From positions 62,001 to 126,000 of the forward strand of contig JAMPIV010022926.1 of the NCBI GenBank assembly GCA_024509875.1: DNA of 64,000 nt, in the 5' to 3' direction. This document shows positions 32,161-45,590 of this stretch, in pieces. How positions within the stretch are numbered: the first letter of the stretch is position 1; every line of letters begins with the position of its first letter. A program made the translations under genes and the position numbers. Below the pieces are notes generated by a model, which was given only the letters and a program-made list of their open reading frames with translations, made no database searches and was not told where the DNA came from. The DNA comes from Oreohelix idahoensis. Lineage: Eukaryota; Mollusca; Gastropoda; Stylommatophora; Oreohelicidae.

Positions 32161-35100
32161 CGCGACTATAAAATGAACAGTTTGTCGCGCTTTGGAAACT
32201 TGCAACTTATTATCACGTATCTAAGCAGATTAAGAGCGTACATAAATGTACATATACTCTGTTTTCAGAATCTATAATAGTTTTTAGACGCGAAATACAA
32301 ATGACAGAAAACGTAATTTATATTTAGTCCTCTTTATAGATTGATTACCAGAAATTCGTTAGTAAGCTCAAAACACACAAACCACCATGAGAGTGAGAAA
32401 CATAATGATGAAGCGATCACGCTCAATTTGAAGATACAATATGTACGTGTAGATTTATGACGTCTACCAAGTCCTTAGAAACAGCTCGTATTTGCTGGTA
32501 GCGCCACAATCACTAAAGCAATAGCGAAGATGACGTCATGCTTGTCCTACACCAGCTTCTGCAGTTGGAGAGAGAATGTTCGGGACTTTTACAGCACACA
32601 AAATGAGGAAGCGGTCAACTATCCAGTTTTGGTGCAAAAAGAAGGATTCCTCATTATTTTTAAAACAATAGCTGGGCTACATCTGGCAAGTACCATATAT
32701 ACCGTTAATGCTTTTTTGCTCCTGGTTCATATTTCCATGAATCGACATCTCGTTTGCTGAATAATAATGTTAATTTGAAAACCATTTCTCTTACTTAACA
32801 AAATAATTAATACAAGTTAGTAGCAATGCACTGCAAGATGTCATAGAAAAGATATAACTCTCTGGTCGTGAGCCATACACATACCATCCCAGCGCACATC
32901 AAATATTTAAAATAACGCTTTAAAAATGTGCTGTTCTCCTCATAGTGTGCGCGAGAACTAAATCTAACTAACCAAGACCTAATTATTAACCGACACTGGG
33001 TTTTATAGTGTAGATTTCCAGGTTATTGATGTGGTTAATTAATTTTATAATTGATATGTAGCCGTCTGCTTAACATTGTAACTAGCGATACATCTAATTG
33101 CTGTAAATAGTCCATATTATCCAACATTTGATCTATCCGCTTATTCACCGACTCGAATGCTCTATTTCGCCTAAGGGGATATGGCTTCGGAACTAAAATG
33201 CCGAGTTTCTACTATGTATAATGGTATCTTATGTTAATAACTATTAGTATAGTTACAGGACTATAGAAGGTATTATTACGTCTGCCCTTATAATTATATG
33301 CGTAGTGTGAGTTAGAGCGATACACACATACTCGGCTGATAACGAACCACAGTCCCCGGTAAAGAATGGTAAGAGAGTCTGTCAAAGTTATGAATTATGA
33401 TGTGGAGAAACAATCTGGACAGTAGGTTGTACTGTCCATAGTGTAAAATGGTGAGAACTCACCTGAGAAGAACTGGATACTTATCTTTGTTTTAACACAA
33501 AAGATAGAAAAACAAATGCAGAATGATAGAATCGACAAAGGAAGAGAACAGTAGGAGAGCAAAGTCAAGGAAGAGACACGCCTATATTGGAACATGAATG
33601 TCCAAGAAGTCAAACAAAAATAACCTCCAGTTTAAGGAAGGAAATCGGAAACTCATTTATTTTCACCTACATAAAATGGAATCCTTTGGGATAAACTGAA
33701 AATAAGTTGAATGACCGCAGGCAGTCAAAATGAGGACCCACTCTCCTTTTCAGTGTCTCATCGTTCAAGTTGATTAAGAATAAAACTGCACCACATGAAG
33801 CACAGTCTAAATGTCTCGAATTGTCTGGAGATCTCAGACACACACCTAGCAAGGTAGTAAAATTTATTAACCAACGGAGAACAGCTAGTACCAACCAGAG
33901 AATCAAGAAATAAGATCACAAGTGTAAGTGCTGATCGAACAATCTGAAGAGACCCCTTCCTACAATCCCGAGCACAAAAACCACAACAGAGCAAAATCTA
34001 AAACAACGCACTCACAAAAATGCTGAGTAAGGCATAAGGATCGCACAACCACATAGGATCCAACTCCAACTACGAAAAAGGTATTACGCAACCCTATGGG
34101 AAGGAGGAGGGATGTATCCTCTTGAAGGCATCACCTGTCGCCTACCTTGACAACAGTTTAGACTGTAAGCAACCTGAGAACCTTAAATCCCACAGACTAC
34201 ATACAAAAGCGGTAACGAGTCCCTACCCGATCTGAGTTGGAACTTGACGAAGGCTCTCTAGATTCTTGGACACTAAGAGATTATTCAAAAAATAGTGTGA
34301 GACTAGCCCACCAGTAAATGGAAACAAGAAATCCACCTGTATATGTAAATATCACCACTGTGTGAGATCTGTGGAGATTGTCTGAATATGCCCTTGTTCG
34401 CCAGCATCTTGTTACGTCTTGAACCCTTCGATTCAATATGTCCCTACTGAAGACAGGGTATTTGAGCACGGTAGACAGCTACCCATGAATAATACGACAA
34501 AGCACGAAAGTGGATGCATCTAATTTGCCATTAGCTCTTTATGTAGATCTGTATTTACTCATGGCTCATCGAAACTTTCTGTGGAAACTTGGTAGCAGAA
34601 GAGTTGAAAAAGTGTGCTCGCGAAAAAAGGGGTATTGTGATGAACAACGTTATGACAATTTATCCAAACCTCAAGCGAGAAATTGTGAAAAACGCATAAT
34701 TTCTATCATTACTAGACTAAGACGTTCAGATGCACGAACCAGGAAGACGGAGCTTTGTCATTGAAACAAGCCTAAGGAGACTCCCAATGCCAATGCCTAA
34801 AACTCATTCATTCCAATTAGTTTTTCACAACTAGAAAAGTTGGCAGATGTGTGTGGCAAAGCACGGAATGTACACCCACACGATCCCACGATGCACTTAA
34901 TCACTGAACCAGTAATAAATTTGAGATTAGTCCAACTTCGCACTGCTCTAGCGAGCAGATTAAGTGAAGCCTGTTTAACTGATGTAAGTATCTCTTGGTT
35001 TATGGCCCCTACGGCCCCACATCTTAACTAGGCCCCCCAGGGGGGGTTAATGTGATACACCGGTGGGATGAAACCATGTGTTTCAGAAAATAACTTCCTT

Positions 35101-35749
35101 AACATGAGAAGCGAGGCTTGAGTAGAGGGGAACAGTGACCCTCAAGCACTAAGATTTTCACTCATTTTCCGATAACCTCACCCACTCTCTGGATCCTAAA
35201 AGTGAAGCGAGGGTCAAAATATTCCTAGGTACCTGGAAGGGCAGGAACAACTCTGGTCATTGAACTTAACACTTCTCTGTCACTGAGAAACAGCGAATAG
35301 AGGATTCATTACAGCTCACATACCTGGGGATATTAGGATCATGTGTTCCCATTAGATAGCATGCTCGTGGTCAGACTACGGATACTACAACGTATGCACT
35401 AGATAATGTTAATTGACTAAAATATAATGGTCTGTGTAGCGAATTAGAAAACAGAGATGGAGGCTTTTATGGGCAAGCGTGTCTTTTGCCAGTAGGCAAG
35501 CTTCAATGTTGAAGGATCCATAAGGAGAAAGGAAGAGTGGGATATCATTGCGAGCAGGCTTGCGCTCAACCCACCTCAACTACTTATTATGAAGATGGTG
35601 TACGCGGAAATGCCATGTGTGGATAACAGCATACCAATTCGAAACAGAGGAAAAAGATGAAAAATTTTGGTGAGTGAACAGCTAGAGAACAGAGAGTACA
35701 GCGAATATAACATGAATCTGAACAAGTAGGTCTCCTGATCATATAATGA

Positions 35750-37019
35750 GAAGAGTCGTGCTCGAACTTCTCTACCGACCGTTATTTACCTTCGGTCTAT
35801 TATTTTATATATCCTCCTAAAAAATCTAACCCAATCAATCGCGCTAATGAATTAGAAACTACAAAACATTCCCCTATTCATCATAATCTTTTGATTCTAC
35901 ATTCTTATAATGACAATGTCTTCTCTCTCTCTCTCATACTATAGTCTTCGATATAAATATACACAGTATATTTCTACTAGCTCCAGAATTCTCAACGGAC
36001 CACGACAATAACAATCTATTATCCGGATAGAGCACTAGCGAAATGTCAGTTTCACCACAACCCATAGACACAGCTGTGAATGAACTACGGTTGCTTAAAC
36101 AGATAAAGGTTCGTCCGAGAAGTCGACCGAAGAAGTCCTGTTCTATTGTGTCCCACACGGCAACTGTGACACGACGTAAAATTCTAGTAGCGCATAGGAA
36201 TACTAGGGCGGGGAAGTTTAATGAAGGTTCTTAACTTGTATATTTCCCCTGCGATCAAACGAGATAGAGTGAGATTTTGCAACAATGAGCCACCCAAGAG
36301 GTTCGTACCAAAAAATACACTGAAATTATGGAGGGAATTTTAAGCGTGATTAGAACCGACTACCCCATCGTCGGAAGGTAGATCGTGAATTTTTATAGGG
36401 CCTCGTCGAGGCTACTTATGTCCTTGCGTTGCGCTTGAGGAAGAACTTTCCTTTTGAATATTTAAGACGCTTCATTATTGAGGCTGGGAATCCCACATCC
36501 AGGTTGGGACGCAGGATACGCTACATTACTAACATAAACCCGCGTTTCGGTATTACAAGGATATCTACTCCACAGTGGCGGGTTAGAAATGAGGTAACGC
36601 AACAATTCCAGTATCTTACGGGTCCCGAGGTTCGTAGATCTAAAAACCCAGAGAGTAGCGAGTCCAAAACTGTCCACAATATAAAAGATTAACCTTAACC
36701 ATACCAACCATTAACCATGCTGTAGACCAAGAATTATCCAAAACTCCAGTATTATTACCTATATTCACCAATAACTTCCATAACACCAAACAGCAATGAC
36801 TGCAAATCCCCAACAAGCAGTAATGAGGATTACGTATAGCCAGACGTTAGTTAGTGGACATACTTCTACCGCTATTCGCCTCTATAACCGATGTAAGATG
36901 TCACTGTGAGAAGGGAAAGTCACATGTGAAGCAAACACTGTACAGTCCCCTCTGAAAGCCCATAGAACTGCTTAAAAGGACATGACAAAGTGCTATATGG
37001 ACAAACAAAAATCAAGAGA
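35750..37019 (+). repeat. 3' LTR of element C, left part (noisy)
   Basis: Aligns in order to 28453-29367 but is longer because of scattered insertions. Landmarks include 'ggtctattattttat', 'ccacgacaataa', 'gggagggaattttaagcg' (interrupted) and 'cctcgtcgaggctact'. It is cut at 37019 by element B and continues at 48025. Confidence 0.8.
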
Positions 37020-40000
37020 TGTCTGTCGGTATTGGAAGAATATTTCAGCAACCACGAATATGATAAAATTATCCAAGTAAAAATATAATAAAGTCCTAAT
37101 AAATTACATATAATTAAATAAAGCGAAGAAGAATGTGTAAAGATACAGTGCCTGACACATAATTGACTGTTACCTCGAAATCCGCCATGTTGTATTTTCT
37201 ACATCGAGCGTAATTGGGTTTTACCAACATAGAGCAAACGTTTCACGTTGATAATAAATAATGAGCTGATCCTTATCTTCTAACGATACGACTGCGCTTT
37301 ATTCTCCTAAACAACACACATAAAAATGTAGTGACTGCCTTTTCTAATGGAAACATGCACCTTGAGAGAAATATCAAGTTGATGACCTTAAATTTGATGA
37401 AATTCCTATTCATGCTTATTTCTCAATCTATGTTACCAAGATCAAAACGACAGAATAGATGACCAAAAGCGAGAAAGCGCGAGAAGTGGGATAGGTCATA
37501 AAGCCGGAACACTAAACAACCGCTTCGCGTCGGTAGAACCACATAAAAGCAGCCATCAAACATCGTGTAAAGACTTACATGGCACTAAATCGTATTAGTG
37601 AGTTTCAGACGGACAGTGATAAAATACATTACCTCCCCCCAGAGTTTTTAGTGGGTTTATTTTTAAAAATCATAAAAAAAAAAAAACCGCCTTTTTATTG
37701 TAGGAAAGAATATAAACATTTTATAATAGGGTTTTTTTTACTTTTATTTTTTGGGAATATTTGGAAAAAAAACAATGTTACAGTACCCCCCCAAGAACCC
37801 CAGGCAACAATCCCCCTTCCGCAAATGATGAAAGGGGTAAAAGAAAGGGCAACGATCATAAATTTTATTTTGAAACGCAAGCTCAAGCCACCGTAAAGCT
37901 ATCCTTTTTTAAAATTTTGGATATTTTTTTTGGGTTTTTTTTTTTTTTTTTTCCCCCTTTTAGTGGCCTTTTTGGCCTGGACAAAAGGAATAAAAATGGT
38001 ATTAAAAAAACGTTAACCGCCCAATATATTCCCAGGAATATAAATAAAATTTAGTAAACCCAAAAAAATAAAAATAAGTGGGGGATGACCCCTGGACAGC
38101 AAAAAAAAAAAAATGGGAAAATCCATTTTTTTCTTGCTCATAAAATTTTTTTTTTTTTTATTATTTTTTTTTTTTTTAATAATCGGTTGAGTGGGTTTTT
38201 TTTTTTTATTTTTATGGAAAAAAAAAAATTCATAATTACGATTTTTATTTTAACAGAAATGTAAAAGCCCTTTTACCACCATTGGTAAATAAACTCCAAT
38301 AAATTTCGAAAAAAATTGGTGAGGCGCCAAGACGTTACGTTCAAGTGCGGTCATGAAGGTGCAAGAAGACCTTAGTGCTTACCTCCACGTGTGTTACGTT
38401 TGTTGTGACCGGGATCCGCTAGTTGATCTGTTAAATTAAAACCTAAAATCCTCGAGTTGAGGCACTTATTCAACGGTAATTGTTTAGTAGCGAAGACGTG
38501 AAGCCCAACGGGGTTATAACTTAAAATTGTTTCGTTCTGAGTGTTTCCTTTTGAGCGTCAAACACTTTTTCCGCTTCCCTCGAGGAGAACCAATGGGGGG
38601 GCCCTCATATGCGCTAAGACTGTTCCTTGGGATATAAAAAACGTAGGACTTGGACCGGACTATTGACCAGGCGATCTTTAGTCCTTATATAGATCCCGAG
38701 ACATATTTCCAGCCTAGAGTCTTCTCTCTTATATATTGTCGATTAGTCCTTGAATTAAAGCCAACCAAGTGGGCGTTTGAAAGGCCATTTTTTCTCATAA
38801 ATTTGTTCTAGAATGTATTCAGCTTGTTTAAATACAAAGATTTTTTGTTATTTTTCCACGATTAGTATCCGGGCTTTATAAAAACTATTCTTCGCGTTGT
38901 TTAGGGGAGACGTGAAAAGGTAACATTTGGTTATCTTCAGAAACACTTGAGTCGAAACGTGGTCCATCATTGGCTAGGACCCCTCGCAGAACGATACTCA
39001 CTTTTAGGAGCGTGTTAATTTACGAGACCACTAGTGCAAAAAATCTTGATATCCCCCAGCGAAACATTGCGGTTGTAAAGCCAGCATCATATTTTGTTAT
39101 TAAATAACCATTTTTTTTTTCCTGGAACATAAGCAGATGGGAATTTGTTGTCCAGTAAATTTTGCCTAAATGGAATATACATTGCTTAATCTCTAACGTA
39201 TCTGTGTTTGTGGTCTTTTTAATTTTCCATGAAATTGTTGTAAGCTGTTGAACCAATCAGTATCTTTTAAGGAAAAAATGTGAAAGATAAAGCCCTATGT
39301 AAATGGTTGAGGTGCCTGTATATAGAATTGTAGCCCCCCTGGAAAACAGAGAATTAAGGGGGGTATAATGCTCCCACCTAACGGAGGGAAAAATTATTCG
39401 CGGACGGCAGTAAAATGTGAAAAAAAATGGGCCCCCAAAATATTTATAGTAATTAAAAACTGAACCAACTCTGGATGGATAATTTGAAATTGAGAGATTA
39501 GACCAGGAAAAATTTAATGCTGAAGATTGCAAGAGGGGGCGTGGGTAACCACTCACATTTTTAAGGAGGTTTAGAATTCTGGTTATAAAAGTTATAAAAA
39601 TTTTTCAAGATGGAAAGCTTTGAAAAAAAAACAAAGTTGTTGGACCCCCTATATCGCCCTCTATGGAACCCTCAAATGAGTTTTTTGGTGTTGTAAAATT
39701 TGTAAGCTGGGTCTCAGTTTGGGGTAAAAAAATAACTAGAGTTTTATCCCCCAATTTAGTTTAATATTGAAAAGTTAGAAAAGGTTAAACATCCCCCTTT
39801 TTTTCCCTTGTTTGTACCAGGGAACCCGAGTGGTCCCCTTTTGAAGGGTAAAAAAAAAAAAAAAACTGAGCAGCAAAACCTTTGGTCCAGAGCTTTTGTG
39901 ACTAGAATCCAGAGTCGGACAGAGCAATACTCCTATGGTCTTTTTTAGCTATCATTGAGGGTGTCTCCTGAGCCCCAGAGGAGAATTCGAGCAGAGGAGT

Positions 40001-41014
40001 CCTTTCCTGCGCGTGCCATCACGCCATGGATAAGCTGAATTTGGCCCAGCCTGAAGCTCAACATTATGTACCCCCTCATCTTGAAAGCTAACTTTGGTAA
40101 AAATACCATTAACGCCATAGGGGGAGTTGGAATTTAATTGATGCGTAAATAGGATCAGGAAACTGATGAACATCTCGCAATACTAGTCCCAAAGAGGTAC
40201 TAAACTCAATTAGGAAGTCATAGATGCACAAATACCAATCAGAGCGGTGAACAAAACAAAACCAGTAATTACCGCGGTCATATAGTGGTACAAAGCAGGT
40301 ATTAGACACGGGAGACTGACACACGGGGGGGATTAGGGAGAGAGGAGTTTTGTAATAAATATAGAGTCACTACAATTATAGTTCATATTAAATACATCTG
40401 TACATAGTACTATGATAAAATGTAAATAGATTGATAAGTGGATCTAACCTAGGTTAACCTTGATCGTGTAGAATCATGACACATAATTATACCCTCATTA
40501 AACATCTAAGCTTAAATGAATGACACTATATTGTGTTATTTAGGTGAAAGAGGTTACGTCATATGTACATCTTATAGAAGCGTTATTCTCTCATAGAGAG
40601 ATATTTATGAATATGAATTGTGAGTGTCCACAGTGTGTTTGTTCTAGTAGAGCATAGAATAGTATGTGATTAAAATTAAATTGGTTATTATCATTCAGGT
40701 TGTTGTGATCTAACTTGCATCATACTTCACATCGGAAACCCGCCCATCACATACCCATACCCAGACACATAACGTGAGCAGTCAACACACCTATATCCCA
40801 TGAAATATTCCTGAACTGAGATATATAGATAATGTTGGTGTTAACATGCAAGTAAATGTGTTATATCTATAACATACACTGAGGACTCTTTAATAGATTA
40901 TATAGATACCTGCGAACACAGCTGATGCAGATCCTCAGTCAGTAACACCTAAGTACATCCTAAGTCCCCTATAAAAAAATTTTAAGTATAAATCACCAGG
41001 ATTATTTCACCACA
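37020..41014 (+). repeat. 5' LTR of element B (noisy, with a LINE fragment)
   Basis: Aligns to 45602-48024 in order from 'tgtc(tgtcg)g...ggaa' to 'ttcaccaca', but is 1.57 kb longer. Part of the excess is random-looking insertion, and part is a LINE piece at 38320-38860 absent from the other LTR. Confidence 0.75.
38320..38860 (-). mobile_element. Noisy RTE LINE 3' fragment in the LTR of element B
   Basis: Matches the 3' part of the minus-strand RTE element (22060-22440), with shared words such as 'gagacatatttc', 'gcctagagtcttctct', 'ttgtcgattagtc' and 'gaatgtattcagcttgtt'. It is not present in the 3' LTR of element B (about 46430-46470). Confidence 0.65.
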
Positions 41015-41020
41015 ATATAT

Positions 41021-41040
41021 TGGTGAGGGTTCTCCTCGCT
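41021..41040 (+). other. Candidate primer binding site of element B
   Basis: Six bases after the 5' LTR the sequence reads TGGTGAGGGTTCTCC. It begins with the TGG expected for tRNA priming. It lies in the low-accuracy block, so the exact sequence is uncertain. Confidence 0.4.
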
Positions 41041-41399
41041 CATTGGGCCATTGCTTTTATTTTAGAAAAATCTTCCCTAATATTAAAAATATTATGTTTT
41101 GGAAACGTGTAATTTCACTTCATGTGGGAATATACTTCGAGGAATTAAAAAGGGTACATCCTTAGTGTGGTCCCAAATTAAAATTAGGGTAGATGCCATG
41201 ACTGTACGGTGGCCAGAGTGTTGATTGTACCATACTTAGATCCAAGGAATGGTTAAAATATGTGAGTTGGACGAAATAGAATGCAAAAAACCAAATATAC
41301 CAATAGCGGGCTGTAACCCTTGCCAAAGATCGGTGCATTGCGTCGATTCAGACTGCAAAATAGTTAGGAAATAGATGGGGTGCAATTTATGCCTGTTAG

Positions 41400-43031
41400 A
41401 AGCCTATGTCCAAACACCAGTACTGGGAATGTGACAAAACTTTAAAATGGAGCCTGAAAGTAAAAGAATGTGAATTGTTGGAAGCCGGAAAGTTAGATGG
41501 CTTAGGGAAACAAAGAGGGGTACAGAATAGAAGCGCTCGGAAGACAAAGAAGGTTTGAAGCTGGAGGCAGAGACTTAAGAGTTTTTGCAAATGCTGAGAG
41601 GCTGATTACTTAAGAGTGTTGCAGGATTGAGGCGTGACAAAGAGGCTAAGAAATTGGGAGGCTGAAACGCCGAGGACAAAAGATTAGGCTGCAGTAAAGG
41701 GAATGCCGAAGCCGAGAGAAGGACATAAAATGACCTGCTGCAGAAGAGGTGAAGGCAGAGGATAAGGAGATTGATTAGCTGCATAAATCGGGGAAACAAG
41801 AAGATAGGAAAGTAGAAAAACAAAGTGAACCACTGAGTTTACGACTAAGGGATTTTAGAATGAGATTTTCAAGGGCATCTCCTGAAAAATGGTTCCCAGT
41901 CCCTTTGCCCTCCTGATGCTAAACTGGGATTTTTACTTCAAGGAGCCTCAACCTCAGCTATGAAACTTTCATTTAGTATCATAGAACCATTTTGTATTGA
42001 GAAAAAGACGATGATAATTGAGAGCTATATAAATAGGTGCAGAAGGTAACTATTAGCTTTACCACACGTATGGGTTAGAGAGATAGAAAGGTGTGATGGA
42101 GGCTTAAAGTTTTATCTCAGGGACAGGACTTCGAGTGGGCAGCTTACGGTATGAAGTTGTTTATTTGCAAAAATGAGCCAGAGGTGATGGAGCAGGAAAA
42201 ATAAATTATGACATGCTAAAAAGCAGGCTCTTTTGTTAATGGTATGAAAAGAAATGCAGAATTTTAATAGGAAAAAAAAAAATTTAGGAATGCTAAACTA
42301 CTGTCAGGTGAAACCTATCACCAGTTCTCTGCACGAATAGAGACATACTTGGAGAAATGGACTTCTCTGGGGAAAACCCAAGATCTTAAGGAAATGGTCC
42401 TTATAGAGCAACTAAGAGAGTCCACGGCTCCAGACCTGAGAAAGTTTCTCATGGAACAAGGTGCAGAGAGGCTGGGTGAGTTGCTAAATGTTGCTGAAAG
42501 GTATCAAGCAGCTCAAGCAGAGGTAAAAGGTAATAAAAAGAAACAAGTGGATAACTTTAGGGCACCACAGAACTTTAATAAATTTGATCCTAAGGATCAA
42601 AATAAAGGTAAGCACCAATTTGATAGGCCACGGTATGAAAATAAAAATAAATTCCCACAATTCGATGGAAGGAAATATGATGAAAGAAAATCTTTCAACC
42701 AAGGAAAAAGGTGGTGTAAGAATTGTCAGATGGACAATCATGACACTGACCGTTGCAGAAGGAAACCTGTGTATATGGCAACCCTTCAGGTCAGGTCGAC
42801 CTCAAGACAGGAGGAGGATATTATGTTGGATACCACTCCAGAAGAGATGAGGAAGGCACAGGCTGGGGATAAAACACTCAAGCCTTGTTTCAGAAAATTG
42901 TCAACTTGTCATACAACTCCAGGCAAGGCAGATTTTTACATGAAAAACAAGTTGATGTATAGGAAGACTGGAGCTAGATCCAATGTCACAGATCAGGACA
43001 ACCCCATGGGTTTCTTTCCCAAAAAGATATA
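41400..43031 (+). pseudogene. Gag of element B
   Basis: 41400-42290 shows the composition of a Glu/Lys/Ala-rich coiled-coil gag N-terminus but cannot be read in frame. From 42292 the frame is clean: LLSGETYHQFSARIETYLEK, then STAPDLRKFLMEQGAERLGE (SCAN-like gag). A basic Asn/Phe/Asp-rich linker and a classical zinc knuckle WCKNCQMDNHDTDRCRR (C-x2-C-x4-H-x4-C, about 42713-42765) follow. It then passes directly into the pre-integrase region (PEEMRKAQAGDKTL, YMKNKLMYRK). The protease that should lie between is absent. Gag would form the particle, but this copy is broken. Confidence 0.75.
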
Positions 43032-43069
43032 GGGGACAGACTTAATAAGGAGCCTACATGTGAAACCAG

Positions 43070-43560
43070 ATGGGGGACCATGAGAAGATAGGTACCATCA
43101 TTCAAAAGGTGGCTCACAATTATTATTGGCCCAAAGCAAGATGGGACATTGAGAATTTTGTAGAAAGGTGTAGCATAGCACATGAGGGAACACCCACAAG
43201 TGGGAACATGGATCAGGACCTGGACACGCCCACGGGGGCAAAATTAGGCCTGATAATAATAAAAAAAAAAATAGATTTGATAAAGTGGACCAAATGGAAT
43301 GGGAAGCCCCTTTTCACGGACAAGCTTCACTTAACTGTTTTACAATGGCCACTATGCGGAGAGAGTGCAAAAAGATGTCTTACCCCAGGATAAGCCGACA
43401 ATCCCTCAATCGGACTTAAACAAACTGGAGGAAGAGGATGTAGAGGAGGAAATCTCTCATCAAGAATTTTAAGTGGGGAGAAAGCCCCAAAAGAAAAATT
43501 GGTAGCGGTCGTTTTGTGAATGATAATTCTGGGAGGATAAATCATCATTATAAAGCTTCG
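43070..43560 (+). pseudogene. Integrase zinc-domain remnant of element B
   Basis: Reads GDHEKIGTIIQKVAHNYYWP then RWDIENFVERCSIAHEGT, the N-terminal integrase domain with the last cysteines incomplete. The DD35E core is missing. The following 350 bases are frameless and include an A run (43261-43271). This points to an internal deletion. Confidence 0.7.
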
Positions 43561-43561
43561 A

Positions 43562-44515
43562 GTGGAAGAGACCATACCGGTGCATGGACAAATAGGTCCA
43601 CACAATAAAGGTCCATATGTAGCTATGTTAAGAACGTGGACTGATGAAAAGGCAGAGGAAAACATTACATCTTCATACCAATATGTGAATGAGCTGACCA
43701 CTCGGTTAAAAACTGGCTGGAAACTTGCCAATGAAAATTTGAAACAAGCCAGGAAGAAACATGCTGCCTATTATAACAGGAAAGGCGAAAAGACAGAAAT
43801 TTGGCTGTGGGGAGAGAGAAAGTACTATGCTTCTTTTGCCCGGGGAGTCAGAATAAGTTACAAATTGGATGGCAGGGTCCATATACAGTTCTAGAGAAGG
43901 TGTCTAGAACAAATTTATAAGATAGATAAGAAGGGGAAAGAAAAAATCTATCATGTGAATCTCCTGAAGAAATATTTGGAAAGAGAACATCAGGAAGAGA
44001 CACACTTGTTGACCTTGTCCATCGCCATGGAGATGAAAAAGGAACCACTTTCATCATTTGAATATCCATTCCACCCCTGTGAGACAGCAGCACAGGTGAA
44101 AATCAGTACACATTTAACGAAAACTCAGAAAGAGAGAGTGCAACAGGTTCTAAATAATCATGCAGAGGTGTTAACAGACCGACCAGGGCATACAAACCTA
44201 TTGGAATATGATATGAAACAAATAGACTCCACACCTGTCTGTATGAAACCATATTCGATTCCGTTTGCTAAGGAGAAAGCTTTGAAGGAAGAGATAGACT
44301 ATCTGTTGAAGGAAGGAATTATTTCGCACAGTGAATCTTCGTATAGTTCCGGTGTTGTACTCTTAAGGAAGCCCTCTGGAGAACATAGACTCTGTATAGA
44401 TTACAGGAGACTGAATGCTATTACAGAAGGACAGGTGGATCCATTGCCGGATACAAATCAGCTGTTTGCCAGACTAAATAAAGCTAAATATTTCTCAAAA
44501 GTGGATCTGAGTTAA
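43562..44515 (+). pseudogene. Integrase C-terminus and start of RT (element B)
   Basis: Begins in the integrase C-terminal helical region (ITSSYQYVNELTTRLKTGWK) with a GPY-type module in a shifted frame near 43875 (WQGPYTVLEK). It goes on through HVNLLKKYLE into RT: TDRPGHTNLLEYDM, KPYSIPFAKEKALKEEIDYL, HRLCIDYRRLNAI and KYFSKVDLS. A TAA at 44513-44515 replaces the Lys expected before GYYQI. Frames change within about 43860-43930. The order integrase - RT is clear. Confidence 0.8.
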
Positions 44516-45534
44516 GGATACTATCAGATTCCAGTAAAGCCTGAGGTTAGACCATACCTAGCTTTTAGTACCTCAGAAGGACACTATGAGTTTAATAGAT
44601 TGCCATTTGGATTGAAGAATGCGCCTAGTGTCTTCTCTAGAATGATGAGAAAATTATTGGATCCTCTGAATAATCCCTGTATAACAAATTTTATGGATGA
44701 TATCCTTATAGCAACAGAAACATTTGAGGAACACATTGACTCTCTCTGAACATGCTGTTTAATCGACTTAGGGAGGCAAATTTAACAGCCCGACCAACCA
44801 AATGTTGCGTTGGATGTAAAGAATTGGAATTTTTGGGACACACAGTTTATCAGGGAAACATGACCCCTGACCCAAAGAATTTAGAGAAACTACAGAAAGC
44901 CCCGAGACCACAAACCAAGAAGGACGTGAGATCCTTTGTCTCATTATGTGGTTTCTACCAGAAGTATATCAAAAACTTTAATTCCATATGTGCACCGTTA
45001 ACTGAATTGACACGTAAAGGACATCCAGATCGCATTACATGGACACCACAATGTGAAATGACTTACCAAGAATTGAAGGAAAAGCTCACAAGTAAACCCA
45101 TTTTGAAATTACCTGACTTAAGTCAAGAATTCATAGTAAAGACGGATGCAAGTAATATTGGGTTAGGTGCAACTCTACTACAGAAATCAGATGCATTGGA
45201 TGGGGAATTAAGCCCAGTGGCATATGCTAGCAGAAAGTTGAATAAAGCTGAAATAAACTACTCAACTAGCGAAAAAGAATGTCTTGCAGTAATATGGGCA
45301 ATAAAGAAATTCAATATTTATCTATATGGGAAGGCATTTAAGTTGCAAACAGACCACAAACCTTTATCGTTTCTAGCACAGGCTAAGCATGAGAACTCTA
45401 GGTTACTCCGATGGTCTTTACTTCTGGCTCCATATAATTTTAGCATTGAGTATATATCTGGAAAAACCAATTTGGGAGCGGATTTTTTAAGCCGCCATCC
45501 GTGTGATGAGAATCACCGTAAACCCCAGAAATAA
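44516..45534 (+). pseudogene. RT palm and RNase H of element B
   Basis: After the stop, RT resumes with GYYQIPVKPEVRPYLAF, FGLKNAPSVFSRMM and catalytic NFMDDILIA. One base is missing near 44745, and the next frame carries FNRLREANLTARPTKC, LEFLGHTVYQG and YQKYIKNFNSICAPLTELT. RNase H follows (FIVKTDASNIGLGATLLQ, EKECLAVIWAIKKF, LQTDHKPLSFLAQ), ending LGADFLSRHPCDEN. Motifs are conserved despite the two breaks, so decay is recent or partly technical. Confidence 0.85.
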
Positions 45535-45590
45535 TAATAAATTTCTCTATGTGAATATAGAATAAAGGACTGACATATAATGTCTGTTTT

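Larger units (their letters stand above)
31270..42290. other. Low-accuracy sequence block
   Basis: This block has the marks of uncorrected long reads: many single-base insertions, homopolymers swollen to 8-20 bases (37670-38260) and no readable frames. It contains the left part of the element C 3' LTR, 1270 bp here against 915 bp in the clean copy. It also contains the whole 5' LTR of element B, 3995 bp against 2423 bp in the clean 3' LTR. Quality changes sharply at both edges, inside single repeat copies. Annotation between these points should be treated with caution. 32161-35749 holds nothing I can name. Confidence 0.8.

Noticed and set aside
29958..35749. Autonomous gag-pol inside element C
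   Set aside because: No gag, RT or integrase words are readable. The only coding signal is the Tigger transposase, and the rest is too noisy to judge.
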